Shown piece by piece: positions 36,001 through 43,739 of a DNA stretch of 64,000 nucleotides. The notes under the pieces are model-generated. The model had not been told where the DNA came from, ran no database searches, and was given only the letters and a program-made list of their open reading frames with translations. How positions within the stretch are numbered: the stretch's first letter is position 1; every line of letters begins with the position of its first letter. Origin of the DNA: Agrobacterium leguminum. GTDB lineage: Bacteria; Pseudomonadota; Alphaproteobacteria; Rhizobiales; Rhizobiaceae. A program made the translations under genes and the position numbers. The stretch is from the NCBI RefSeq assembly GCF_015704895.1, contig NZ_JADQWB010000002.1, positions 1 through 64,000 of the forward strand, written 5' to 3'.

Positions 36001-36551
36001 GGCGGCAAACCCCGGTCTTCGGCAAGGACAAACCCTGGCTGCTCGATTTCTTCGATCAGGTCCGTTTCTTTCCCGTCAGCCACGGCGAATTGACCGAAGC
36101 CCGCGCCGCCTTTCCCCATGGGGGTTATCCCGTCCGTATCGAAGAGGGCGAGTTTTCCTATGCGGATTACGAGGCGGAGCTTCAGAAGAATGCCGCCGCA
36201 ATCGGCGTATTCAAGGCAGGCCAGCAGGCCGCCTTCGAGGCGGAACGCCAACGCTGGAAAGATCAGGGGCTAGACAGTTTCGTTGTCGATGAAGGCGTCG
36301 GTCCCGGCCTCGGGGGCGATATTCCCGACGGCTGCTTCGGCATTGAAAGTGCCGTGCCGGGCAATGTCTGGAAGGTGCTGGTGGAAAAAGGGCAGAAGGT
36401 GGCGGCAGGAGAAACGCTCGCCATCATCGAATCCATGAAGATGGAAATCACCGTCAACGCGCACGCCGCGGGCAAGGTGCGCGATCTCCGCGCCGGGCCG
36501 GGCCGCAATGTCAGGGCCGGCGACGTGCTGGTCGTTCTGGAGGCCATGTAA
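33015..36551 (+). CDS. Biotin-dependent guanidine (urea) carboxylase
   Basis: Protein of 1178 residues from the ATG at 33015 (GGAGGATTGAG upstream). Domains in order are biotin carboxylase (1-about 450; ANRGEIAVRIIRT, ATP-grasp with HVEVQIFGDG and EVNTRLQVEHPVTE), a KipA-like and KipI-like carboxyltransferase (about 465-1080) and a biotinyl domain (IIESMKMEI, biotinylated Lys near 1142). It carboxylates guanidine, or urea, using ATP and bicarbonate. Guanidine is favoured by the two guanidine riboswitches and cgdAB. Asp residues in LPLSWDDPDAAL lie in the region where Asp rather than Asn is reported for guanidine enzymes; exact alignment is needed. Confidence 0.92.
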   Translation: MFKKVLIANRGEIAVRIIRTLRDMGIASVAVYSDADRFARAALTADEAIRLGPAPSAESYLDVEAVIAACKKTGAEAVHPGYGFLSENIGFAERLAAEGIVFIGPTPENIADFGLKHTARELAQKSGVPLLPGSGLLGSVKEALAAAEVVGYPVMLKSTAGGGGIGMQLCADDAALKAAFESVQRTAKASFGDARVYLERFVAKARHVEVQIFGDGKGRVIALGERDCSLQRRNQKVIEETPAPGLSDKVRARLHAAAVSLGKQVNYRSAGTVEFIYDPAREEFYFLEVNTRLQVEHPVTEAVFGIDLVEWMIRQAAGDDVLTGAEELIPKGAAIEARVYAEMPHADFRPSAGLLTEVVFPEDVRVDGWIETGTEVTPFYDPMLAKIIVTGADRDAAIASLGAALSHTAISGIETNLDYLRAIAGSSLFRTGNVATTALKDFPFVPDVVEVIAPGAQSSLQELPGRLGLWHVGVPPSGPMDERSFRHANRLVGNHDHTAALEITVSGPVLKFFADVTVALAGAEMPMTCDGEPVPHSTPITVRAGQTLAIGQIGGAGQRAYLAVAGGFDAPIVLGSRATFGLGQFGGNATGTLRAGHVLRLARARQADAKAASEPADLTREWSVGVLYGPHGAPDFFLEDDIETLFATEYEVHFNSARTGIRLIGPAPKWAREDGGEAGLHPSNLHDNAYAIGAIDFTGDMPIILGPDGPSLGGFVCPAVIAADEQWKMGQFKPGDKIRFHPVARTEDPIAGPIVKRIGDNAGSPILGRRDDGEVPVVYRRQGDDNLLVEYGPMQLDVSLRLRSHLLMQAVREAGVPGLIDLTPGIRSLQIHYDGSHVTRGWLLGLLSEIESGMPSVHSVKVPSRTVWLPLSWDDPDAALAMRKYQELVRPNAPWCPSNIEFIRRINGLDDEQAVKDKIFDASYLVMGLGDVYLGAPVATPLDPRHRLVTTKYNPARTWTPENAVGIGGAYMCIYGMEGPGGYQLFGRTIQMWNTWRQTPVFGKDKPWLLDFFDQVRFFPVSHGELTEARAAFPHGGYPVRIEEGEFSYADYEAELQKNAAAIGVFKAGQQAAFEAERQRWKDQGLDSFVVDEGVGPGLGGDIPDGCFGIESAVPGNVWKVLVEKGQKVAAGETLAIIESMKMEITVNAHAAGKVRDLRAGPGRNVRAGDVLVVLEAM

Positions 36552-38377
36552 TGTTGCCGATCATTCTCGATATCGCCTCGCTGAAAGATGCCTATGCAAA
36601 GGGGCTGAGCCCGCTCGATCTCGTCGAGGCGATAATTCTTCGCATCGAGGCGTCGGACGATCCGGCGATCTTCATAACGAAGACGCCGGACGAGGATCTG
36701 CGCGCCGCCGCCCGCGACCTCCTGGCCCGCGCGCCCGGAGCCAACAGCCTGCCGCTGTGGGGCGTGCCTTTTGCCGTCAAGGACAATATCGACGTGGCCG
36801 ACCTGCCGACGACGGCCGCCTGCCCGGCCTTTGCCTACCGGCCGCAACAGGATGCGACCGTCATCGCCCGGCTGAAGGCTGCAGGCGCAATCGTCATCGG
36901 CAAGACCAATCTCGACCAGTTCGCCACCGGGCTGAACGGCACACGCTCGCCTCACGGCGCGCCGCGATCGGTGTTCGACAGGGCCTATGTGTCGGGAGGC
37001 TCGTCCTCCGGCTCCGCCGTGGCGGTGGCGTCTGGCCTTGCCAGTTTCGCGCTCGGCACGGATACGGCCGGTTCCGGCCGCGTGCCCGCCGCCTTCAACA
37101 ATATTGTCGGTATCAAGCCTACGCCCGGACTGGTGCCGAATGTCGGCGTGGTACCCGCATGCCGCTCGGTGGACGTCGTGACCGTTTTTTCCGCCACGGT
37201 GGGCGACGGTGTGGAGGTTCGCAGGGTCATGGAGGGTTATGACCCCGCCGATCCCTTCTCGCGCAGGGCAAAGCCGGCCGCCCTGCCCGCTGCCGGGCTG
37301 CGCATTGGTGTGCTTGAGCCCGGGGAACGGGAATTTTTCGGCAATGCCGCTTTCGAGGCGCTTTATGACGCGGCTATCGAAAAAGCGAAAATGCTCGGCG
37401 CAGACATCGTCTCCTTCGACTATGCGCCGTTCCGTCAGGCCGCCGAGCTGCTCTATAACGGCCCATGGGTGGCCGAACGTCTGGCGGCGGTGAAGCATTT
37501 CCTGGCGACCAATGCCGGCGATTTCGATCCCACCGTAAGGGCAATCATCGAGGGGGCAAGGCGATACGATGCCGTCGACGCCTTCGAGGGACTATACGGG
37601 CTTGAGGCGCTTCGCCAGAAGGCATCGGCGGAATGGGCGAAAGCCGACGTGTTGATGTTGCCGACATCGCCCACCACCTACACGGTGGAGGAGATGCGCG
37701 CAGATCCGATCGCGAAGAACGGCCATTTCGGGCGATATACCAATTTCGCCAATCTGTTCGGTTATGCGGCCATCGCTGTTCCCGCTGGCTTCGATGCCAC
37801 GGATCATTTGCCGGCGGGTGTCACCCTGTTCGGGCCGGCCTTTTCCGACGATGCGCTGGCGCCATTTGCCGATATGTTGCACCGCGCATTGCAGCCCGGC
37901 ATGGGCAAGGACCGCAAGGCTGCCCTGCCGGAAGCTTCGAAAGTGGCGGATACCGATGACGGGCTGATGCCGATTGTCGTCGTCGGCGCCCATCTCACCG
38001 GCATGCCGCTCAATCACGAACTCACAGGCCCCGGCGGCCGGCTGATGAAATCTTGCCGCACGGCCGGCGACTATCGGCTGTTCGTCTTGCCGAATACGGT
38101 TCCACCGAAACCCGGCCTGCTGCGGGAGCCCGGCTTTAAAGGCGCGGGGCTGGAGGTGGAGGTCTGGAGGGTGACGCCCGAAGCCTTCGGACGTTTCGTG
38201 CAGAACATTCCCGCTCCCCTCGGCATCGGCAAGGTGACGCTGGACGACGGATCACAAATCTCCGGCTTCCTGTGCGAACCCTATGCGCTCAAGGGTGCTG
38301 TGGAAGTGACAGGCCTTGGCGGTTGGCGCGCCTATATCCGGTCGATCAAACAAGAAGAAAGGAAAAGCCATGCGTGA
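36551..38377 (+). CDS. atzF: Allophanate hydrolase
   Basis: A 608-residue amidase-signature hydrolase that splits allophanate into 2 ammonia and 2 CO2, the last step of the pathway. The amidase motif YVSGGSSSGSAVAVASGLAS with downstream GTDTAGSGRVPAAFNN supplies the Ser-cisSer-Lys triad; the lysine is in FAVKDNIDV (about 76). The C-terminal about 140 residues form the second allophanate hydrolase domain (VVGAHLTGMPLNHEL and SGFLCEPYA). The ATG shares one base with the carboxylase stop (TAATG), so the two are translationally coupled. Confidence 0.93.
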   Translation: MLPIILDIASLKDAYAKGLSPLDLVEAIILRIEASDDPAIFITKTPDEDLRAAARDLLARAPGANSLPLWGVPFAVKDNIDVADLPTTAACPAFAYRPQQDATVIARLKAAGAIVIGKTNLDQFATGLNGTRSPHGAPRSVFDRAYVSGGSSSGSAVAVASGLASFALGTDTAGSGRVPAAFNNIVGIKPTPGLVPNVGVVPACRSVDVVTVFSATVGDGVEVRRVMEGYDPADPFSRRAKPAALPAAGLRIGVLEPGEREFFGNAAFEALYDAAIEKAKMLGADIVSFDYAPFRQAAELLYNGPWVAERLAAVKHFLATNAGDFDPTVRAIIEGARRYDAVDAFEGLYGLEALRQKASAEWAKADVLMLPTSPTTYTVEEMRADPIAKNGHFGRYTNFANLFGYAAIAVPAGFDATDHLPAGVTLFGPAFSDDALAPFADMLHRALQPGMGKDRKAALPEASKVADTDDGLMPIVVVGAHLTGMPLNHELTGPGGRLMKSCRTAGDYRLFVLPNTVPPKPGLLREPGFKGAGLEVEVWRVTPEAFGRFVQNIPAPLGIGKVTLDDGSQISGFLCEPYALKGAVEVTGLGGWRAYIRSIKQEERKSHA

Positions 38378-38477
38378 CATTTTCTCAAAATATATGGGCA
38401 TCCTCCGGCGAGCAACAGTGATGCTTTTGACTGCGAGAGCCGGAATGTATTGGGGCCGAGGACGTCGAAACGGCTAA
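38370..38477 (+). CDS. Possible 35-residue ORF after atzF
   Basis: An ATG inside the last codons of atzF, with AAAGG upstream, opens a short frame MRDIFSKYMGILRRATVMLL... ending at 38475-38477. It could be a small peptide, a truncated gene remnant or chance. The rest of the gap to 38603 contains nothing recognisable, and no clear terminator for the guanidine operon was seen. Confidence 0.2.
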   Translation: MRDIFSKYMGILRRATVMLLTARAGMYWGRGRRNG

Positions 38478-38603
38478 GTCCGGTTTCATCGCAATCGCCG
38501 TTCCGGTCATCGGAGACGCCATATCGAACAGGCGACACTATCTTCGCCTGTTCGACCCTGAACGCTCCTCGCCAACCGGGAGGCGGTCTTAGCGACCGGG
38601 CGC

Positions 38604-39392
38604 TTATTCGAGGCTCTTGATCGGGTCTTTCGGCGCTGGATCGAAACCCACGAGTTCGACGGTCAGCTTCGCATAGGTGCCGTCGGCCACGATGTCGGCG
38701 AGCGCCTTGTTCACCGCCTTCACCAGCTCGGGCTTGCCCTTCTTGACGGCGAAACCTTTCTGGACGTGGCTGACGAAATCCGGTGTCATTTCGAGGGGAA
38801 GGCCGGAGTTCTTGATCGCCCATGCACCGGCGATCGCATCGGTAATGGTCGCGTCGATATTGCCGTTGACGAGGTCCTGCATCGCGTCCGATTCAGCCTT
38901 GTATCCTTTGACGACCGCACCCTTTTCCTCGGCGATTTTTGCGAAGGTGGAAGAGACGAGCGCACCGACGGTCTTGCCTTTGAGATCAGCGGCACTTTTG
39001 ATGGCCGAGCCCTTCTGGACGACGATGCGACCGCCCGATTCCAGCCAGCCATTGGCAAAGGTAACGCGCTTCTGCCGCTCTTCGGTTATATCCATGGAAG
39101 CGCTGATAATATCGTACTGATCCGCCTGAAGACCGACCAGCAGGGAGTCCCATTTGATCAGAACCGGCGTGTAGGTGAGGTCGAGGCGCTTTGCCACCTC
39201 CTTCATCACGCGGATTTCCAGACCGTCGAGCGTTCCATCCGGAGCGCGCATGCTGAAGGGCGAAAAGGTTCCTTCCGTTGCGACCTGCAGCTTCCCGGGC
39301 TCCAGCAATTCAAGCTCTGCGGCAAAGACCGGAGCGTTGGTGATGGTCGCAGCGAGTGCGGCGACGGCAAATGCGATAGATTTGAATTTCAT
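38604..39392 (-). CDS. Amino-acid-type ABC transporter substrate-binding protein
   Basis: A 262-residue SBP_bac_3-family periplasmic binding protein with a signal peptide (FKSIAFAVAALAATITN, cleavage near VFA). The family motif GTLDGLEIRVMKEVAKRL (53-70) and DQYDIISASMDITEERQKRVTFA (in part) is that of polar amino acid or opine binders. It is the last gene of a leftward operon with permease, ATPase and a DUF1989 protein. The ligand is unknown; the context suggests a guanidino, ureido or cyclic amino compound. Confidence 0.88.
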   Translation of the reverse strand: MKFKSIAFAVAALAATITNAPVFAAELELLEPGKLQVATEGTFSPFSMRAPDGTLDGLEIRVMKEVAKRLDLTYTPVLIKWDSLLVGLQADQYDIISASMDITEERQKRVTFANGWLESGGRIVVQKGSAIKSAADLKGKTVGALVSSTFAKIAEEKGAVVKGYKAESDAMQDLVNGNIDATITDAIAGAWAIKNSGLPLEMTPDFVSHVQKGFAVKKGKPELVKAVNKALADIVADGTYAKLTVELVGFDPAPKDPIKSLE

Positions 39393-39515
39393 GACTCGTT
39401 CCCTTTTTGATTTTTTGCATTTTCCTGTTCGTCAGGCGGCATTGGCGTCACCCGCAGTCGATCCTGCGGATCGCTCCGCCGGATATTTCAGGCATCGCTG
39501 AGAACCGTCGGGGCC

Positions 39516-40172
39516 TCAGCTTGAAAGGGCATAACGGCGTTCCAGCAAGGCTGCGAGCTGTGTCAGCACCGTCGTAAGCAGGAGATAAATGACGGCCACG
39601 GCGATGTAGAACTCGAAAGGCCTGAATGTTGCGGCAATTAGCGTCTGGGCATAAAGCGTCAGCTCCACGACGGTGATCGTCGATAGCAGCGATGTATTCT
39701 TCAACGTCGAAATGGCTTCATTCGTGACCGAAGGCAGGATGATGCGGAATACCTGCGGCAGGATAATGCTGCGCATGGTTTCCGCTGGGCTGAACCCCAG
39801 CGCCAGAGCCGATTCCGTCTGCCCGCGCGGGATGGCGGACAGGCCTCCCCGGATGATTTCCGCGACATAGGCGCCGCTATTGACGCCGAGCGCCAGCACG
39901 CCGGCGGTGAAGGGCGAGAGCTTCACGCCGAATTGCGGCAGGCCGAAATAGATGATGAAGACCTGGATCAGGGTTGGCGTGCCGCGAACGAACCAGACGT
40001 AGAAGGCGGAGGCGGCGCGCACCGCGCGCCACGGCGAACGATGGCTGAGCGCCGCAAGCAGGCCGCAGCCCCAGCTGACGATAATGGTCAGGATCGTCAG
40101 CCAGAACACCGTCCAGGCAGCCAGCAGAAAGCCCGGACCGTAAAGCTGCACTTCATCGATAAAATTCGCCAT
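39516..40172 (-). CDS. Amino-acid ABC transporter permease (HisM/GlnP type)
   Basis: The permease of about 218 residues has the His/Glu/Gln/Arg/opine-type coupling loop (ESALALGFSPAETMRSIILPQ, in part 117-137) and about five membrane segments. The ATG at 40172 is preferred: GGGGAG lies 10 bases before it, whereas the GTG at 40181 is too close to the same sequence. A 123-base gap separates it from the binding-protein gene downstream. Only one permease gene is visible, so the channel would be a homodimer. Confidence 0.88.
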   Translation of the reverse strand: MANFIDEVQLYGPGFLLAAWTVFWLTILTIIVSWGCGLLAALSHRSPWRAVRAASAFYVWFVRGTPTLIQVFIIYFGLPQFGVKLSPFTAGVLALGVNSGAYVAEIIRGGLSAIPRGQTESALALGFSPAETMRSIILPQVFRIILPSVTNEAISTLKNTSLLSTITVVELTLYAQTLIAATFRPFEFYIAVAVIYLLLTTVLTQLAALLERRYALSS

Positions 40173-40177
40173 CGTCG

Positions 40178-40981
40178 TCACGCTCCCCCGGCGCCATCTG
40201 CTGCGCCGCTGGGGGCAAGCTGGTCATGCAAAATGCGGTGAAGAAATTGCCGCAGGCGATCGCTCTGCGGATTGCGAAGAATGTCGGGCGCGCCGGTTTC
40301 AGCGATGACACCCTTGTCGAAAAAGAGCACACGCGATGAAACGTCGCGGGCAAAGGCAATTTCATGGGTCACCAGCAGCATGGTCATGCCGTCCGCCGCC
40401 AGCGAAGCCATCAGCACCAGCACCTCATGGACAAGTTCGGGATCGAGCGCGGAGGTCACCTCATCGAAAAGCATCAGACGCGGCTTCATGGCGAGCGCCC
40501 GGGCGATGGCGACGCGCTGCTGCTGGCCGCCGGACAGGCGTGCCGGATAGCTGTGGCGTTTCTCATAAAGGCCGATGCGGGAAAGCAGGGCCTCCGCCTC
40601 TTCGACGGCCTGGCTTTTGGGTCGTTTCAGCAGCCGGACCGGAGCATGGATGACATTTTCCAGAACCGTCATATGCGGCCAGAGATTGTAGCTCTGAAAC
40701 ACCATGCCGACGCGGGCGCGCAGGGCCTGCAGCTGCGAGGGCGTCGGGAAAAATCGCGATTCCGGCCGGAAATCGAAAGACAGGTTCTCGAATTCGAGAT
40801 AACCCGACTGCGGCATTTCGAGACCGTTTATCGAACGCAGGAAGGTGCTCTTGCCCGAACCGCTCGCGCCGATGATGGATACGACCTCACCCGGTTCGAC
40901 ACTGAGCGAGACGCCTTTCAGAACCTCGTTTTCCCCGAAGCTCTTGCGGATATCCCGCAGGTTCAAAACCGGTCCGGTCAT
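40178..40981 (-). CDS. Amino-acid ABC transporter ATP-binding protein (GlnQ type)
   Basis: The 267-residue ATPase shows Walker [10 protein letters not shown] (38-46), [15 protein letters not shown], Walker [15 protein letters not shown] and the switch region [11 protein letters not shown]. The Q-loop is [14 protein letters not shown]. It is coupled to both neighbours: its start overlaps the DUF1989 stop by 4 bases and its stop abuts or overlaps the permease start. The C-terminal tail after QFLHRIL is not conserved. Confidence 0.9.
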   Translation of the reverse strand: MTGPVLNLRDIRKSFGENEVLKGVSLSVEPGEVVSIIGASGSGKSTFLRSINGLEMPQSGYLEFENLSFDFRPESRFFPTPSQLQALRARVGMVFQSYNLWPHMTVLENVIHAPVRLLKRPKSQAVEEAEALLSRIGLYEKRHSYPARLSGGQQQRVAIARALAMKPRLMLFDEVTSALDPELVHEVLVLMASLAADGMTMLLVTHEIAFARDVSSRVLFFDKGVIAETGAPDILRNPQSDRLRQFLHRILHDQLAPSGAADGAGGA

Positions 40982-41601
40982 GGGGTCGTCTCCTTGTATT
41001 CATCGACGATCTGCACCGCGACATCCCTCGGTGTGCGGTCCACACCGTTGATCTCGGTAATGTCCTGCGGACAGGCGGACAGCACGAGCAGCAGATCCAT
41101 CTCGGCCCTCAGTGCCACATGGTCACCCGCCGCGGACGCCGGCGGGCGACGGTCGAGACTGCCATCGGCGTTCACCGCCACATTCATGAAAAGGTTGAGA
41201 GATGCCGGCGTCTGGGCGACGGCAAGACCCTTCTCCGCCAGCGCCTCATGGAAATTTCCGGAACAGCTGCGGTGAAAACCCTGGCATCCCAGTTGCCGGT
41301 AAAGATCCGCATTGCATGGGCAGAGCAGCGTATCATGCCGCAGGGCGGCACTGTCGCTCACCAGCGTCATCATGGCTCTTCTGCGGTTGCTGAAGATACC
41401 CATGCCGCGCTCGATGAAGATATTGCTGTTTACCGAGCGCGTATGATCCATCGAGCTGATCTCGGATGGATCGGCTGCCGCAACAGCCCACGCATCCACG
41501 ACCTGGTTTCCGTGGGAATTCGTAACGATGGCGACCTCGCCGGCCAGCATGCGATAGGCTGCGCCATGACCTGCCAATAAATTCTGCACATTTTCAGTCA
41601 T
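40978..41601 (-). CDS. Stand-alone DUF1989 (urea carboxylase-associated) protein
   Basis: Protein of 207 residues from the ATG at 41601; a TTG at 41646 is the longer alternative. It is a third DUF1989 member in this window, distinct from CgdA and Cgd[21 protein letters not shown] replaces their metal region, followed by [19 protein letters not shown] and [12 protein letters not shown]. Conserved Cys/His positions suggest a metal-dependent deiminase or hydrolase. It heads an operon with an amino-acid-type ABC importer, so it probably acts on the imported compound. The actual reaction is unknown. Confidence 0.75.
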   Translation of the reverse strand: MTENVQNLLAGHGAAYRMLAGEVAIVTNSHGNQVVDAWAVAAADPSEISSMDHTRSVNSNIFIERGMGIFSNRRRAMMTLVSDSAALRHDTLLCPCNADLYRQLGCQGFHRSCSGNFHEALAEKGLAVAQTPASLNLFMNVAVNADGSLDRRPPASAAGDHVALRAEMDLLLVLSACPQDITEINGVDRTPRDVAVQIVDEYKETTP

Positions 41602-41687
41602 CGGACACCGTTGGAAGGAATGCTGAAACCGGTGAGACGGCGGCAAGCAGGCGATAGACCCGGATCGATACCGCTCGGTCGAAACAA

Positions 41688-41716
41688 TTTATATTCAGTA
41701 TACCAACGGAATTCAA
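41688..41716 (-). promoter_or_regulatory. Promoter with GTATAC operator, DUF1989/ABC operon
   Basis: On the minus strand -35 TTGAAT (41711-41716) and -10 TATAAA (41688-41693) are 17 bases apart. The spacer contains TTGGTATACTGAA, which is the complement of TTCAGTATACCAA (41694-41706). The same 13 bases occur at 50238-50250, also in a promoter spacer. Confidence 0.65.
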
Positions 41717-41820
41717 TAAAGATTTTCAACTATTTATAGCAAATATATTAGGCTAAGCAGCCATAAAACGAGCAGTAAAATGCACAAAATTGCATCATTC
41801 ATGCCTCCCGCATCATTCGC

Positions 41821-41861
41821 TTGCACTGCCATCAATCACGGGATACGTTTGGTGTACCTAA
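41821..41861 (+). promoter_or_regulatory. Possible promoter and weak operator for the M24 gene
   Basis: -35-like TTGCAC (41821-41826) and -10-like TACGTT (41844-41849) are 17 bases apart. TTTGGTGTACCTAA (41848-41861) is an imperfect relative of the GTATAC operator and would cover the start point. The distance to the gene (about 160 bases) is long. Confidence 0.3.
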
Positions 41862-42020
41862 AAATTCGACCCGGTGGTCTTCCGGTCGCAATCCGCAAAT
41901 GCGGGCTTCTCCGGGAGGATCGGGCATTGATGGAAATGCTGTCCGAGTTTGTCGCAGGTCCCGGTGGATCGGCGCGCGAGGACTGCCCGGCAGAACAGCA
42001 GATTGAATGGAGTGGAACGC

Positions 42021-43199
42021 GTGATCCGGTATTTTACGATTGAGGAATATGAAAGCCGCTGGCAGCGGGTTTTGCGGGAAATGCAGCGCCGTGGCTATGA
42101 AACAGCGGTGGTCTTCGGCCGCGGTGGCGGCACCACGGACAATTGCGGCGACATACTCTATCTTTCCAACCACTACGCCATCAGCGGCGGCATGGATTCC
42201 CTGATATGGACCGCCCGGTCCTTTTCCGGGATCATTCTACAGCAGGGCCGCGAGCCGCAGCTTCATATCGATGAGCCGGAAGTGCGCACCGATCTCGTCT
42301 CTATCCGCGATACGCATTGTTCCAGCCATCCTTTCCGAAGCGTGGCGAAAGCCCTGGTCGAAAGGGGCATCAAAGGGCGTGTCGCAATCGTCGGCACGCA
42401 GTTCATCCCCGTCAAATATTACCAGCAATTGCTTCAGGACGCTCCAGACATAGAGTGGGTAGCCGAGGACGATCTGATCCGCTCCGTCCGGCGCATCAAA
42501 AGCGTGAAGGAACTGGAGTGCTATCGCGTTGCCGGCGAAGGCGCGACGGCCGGCCTCAACAGGTTGATGGAAGGCCTGACCGGCGGCCTTTCAGAGCAGG
42601 AAGCGGCGGGAGAGGCGGCCCGTGAGGTGGTGCGGCGCGGCGGCCGGCTGCAGATGATCGGCTGCAACCATGGCGAAACGTTGGGTTTCGACCAGCGTTT
42701 TCCCCTGACCGGCTATAGCGCGGACACACCAAAGCCCGGCGACATCGTCACGGGCACCATCCATGCGGCATTTTTTCAGGGCTATTATCTCGACCCCGGC
42801 CGCACCGGAATATGCGGCAAACCGACAGCGGACCAGCGACGGCTAATTGAAGCCGCGGCCAATATCGTTCATCGTCTATCCGACATGATGCGGCCGGGCG
42901 TGAAGCTCATCGATATTGCCGCTGAGGGCGACCGTCTGACGCAGGCCTTCGGCGGCTCGGTATCCGCCATCATGAAGAACTTCCCGTTTTATGGTCACAG
43001 CATCGGTCTCGGCTTCGAACAGCCGAGAATTTCAACCAGCATGTCGCAGCCTGAAGATATTGCCGAGGAAAACATGGTGTTCGGTATCGAATCCTTCCTT
43101 TCGCTCGACGGTGTCGGCGCGGCTTTTTATGAGGATATCATCATCGTCGGGCGCGACGGCAACGAGCTTCTGACCCGTTCGCCCAGCCACTGGTGGTAA
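42021..43199 (+). CDS. M24/creatinase-fold hydrolase (Xaa-Pro peptidase family)
   Basis: Protein of 392 residues from the GTG at 42021 (GGAG 8 bases upstream). The C-terminal pita-bread fold is recognisable at GCNHGETLGFD, YYLDPGRTG, FPFYGHSIGLGFEQP, FGIESFLSLDG and YEDIIIV. Of the five M24 metal ligands, the first aspartate is replaced by Ile, while the second Asp, the His and both Glu are present. This pattern resembles creatinase-like, metal-independent members which hydrolyse C-N bonds of guanidino or cyclic compounds. It is transcribed alone, divergent from the DUF1989/ABC operon. Substrate unknown. Confidence 0.8.
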   Translation: MIRYFTIEEYESRWQRVLREMQRRGYETAVVFGRGGGTTDNCGDILYLSNHYAISGGMDSLIWTARSFSGIILQQGREPQLHIDEPEVRTDLVSIRDTHCSSHPFRSVAKALVERGIKGRVAIVGTQFIPVKYYQQLLQDAPDIEWVAEDDLIRSVRRIKSVKELECYRVAGEGATAGLNRLMEGLTGGLSEQEAAGEAAREVVRRGGRLQMIGCNHGETLGFDQRFPLTGYSADTPKPGDIVTGTIHAAFFQGYYLDPGRTGICGKPTADQRRLIEAAANIVHRLSDMMRPGVKLIDIAAEGDRLTQAFGGSVSAIMKNFPFYGHSIGLGFEQPRISTSMSQPEDIAEENMVFGIESFLSLDGVGAAFYEDIIIVGRDGNELLTRSPSHWW

Positions 43200-43245
43200 T
43201 GTTTCCGGCAAGGCGACCGCCGGTATGCGGCTCCCGAGTCCGTCG

Positions 43246-43276
43246 GGGGCGGCCAACCGCCGCCCCTTGTTTTCTA
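43246..43276 (+). terminator. Intrinsic terminator of the M24 gene
   Basis: GGGGCGG/CCGCCCC stem (43246-43252 and 43260-43266) is followed by TTGTTTTCTATTTT on the plus strand. It lies between the convergent M24 and VOC genes. Confidence 0.75.
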
Positions 43277-43278
43277 TT

Positions 43279-43692
43279 TTAGTGGGCAAAAACACCGTCG
43301 AAATCCTTGAAGCCCTTCACCTCGATCGGATTGCCGCTCGGATCGAAGAAGAACATGGTGCGCTGTTCCCCCGGCTCGCCTTCAAAGCGGACGACCGGCG
43401 GGATATCGAAGGCCACGCCAGCATCTTCCAGACGCTTCGAAAGCGCGAACCAGTCATCGAGAGGCAGGACCACACCGAGATGCGGCATCATCACCATGTG
43501 ATTGCCGACCTTGCCGGTCCGGGTAACCTCGAACGGTTTGCCCAGATGCATCGATATCTGGTGGCCGAAAAAGTCGAAATCCACCCAGGTATCGGTGGAA
43601 CGGCCTTCCTCGCAACCGAGAACGCCGCCATAGAAGCGACGCGTTTCGTCGAGGTCGGTGACGTGATAGGCAAGGTGAAAAAGTGAACGCAT
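43279..43692 (-). CDS. VOC (glyoxalase/dioxygenase fold) protein
   Basis: A 137-residue vicinal-oxygen-chelate protein with paired beta-alpha-beta modules. Likely metal ligands are the His in FHLAYHVTDL (H6 or H10), a His in MMPHLGVVL and the Glu in NPIEVKGF. FFFDPSGNPIEVK near the C-terminus is the family hallmark. It could be a lyase, epimerase or dioxygenase; nothing more specific is supported. It is the last gene of the leftward eight-gene operon starting at 50174. Confidence 0.83.
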   Translation of the reverse strand: MRSLFHLAYHVTDLDETRRFYGGVLGCEEGRSTDTWVDFDFFGHQISMHLGKPFEVTRTGKVGNHMVMMPHLGVVLPLDDWFALSKRLEDAGVAFDIPPVVRFEGEPGEQRTMFFFDPSGNPIEVKGFKDFDGVFAH

Positions 43693-43739
43693 TTCGGACT
43701 CCTTTCAATTTTTAAAGGGAAATGGCCGCTATCGGGCCA

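Larger units (their letters stand above)
41602..42020. other. Divergent control region with AT-rich core
   Basis: About 420 bases between the DUF1989 operon (leftward) and the first M24 gene (rightward). It holds a well-formed leftward promoter with an operator-like GTATAC site in the spacer and a second weaker site (both listed separately), and an AT-rich stretch at 41707-41790. No gene is supported within it. Confidence 0.6.

Noticed and set aside
34740..36251. 503-codon open frame opposite the carboxylase
   Set aside because: A shadow of the carboxyltransferase domain; the sense protein has conserved motifs throughout.
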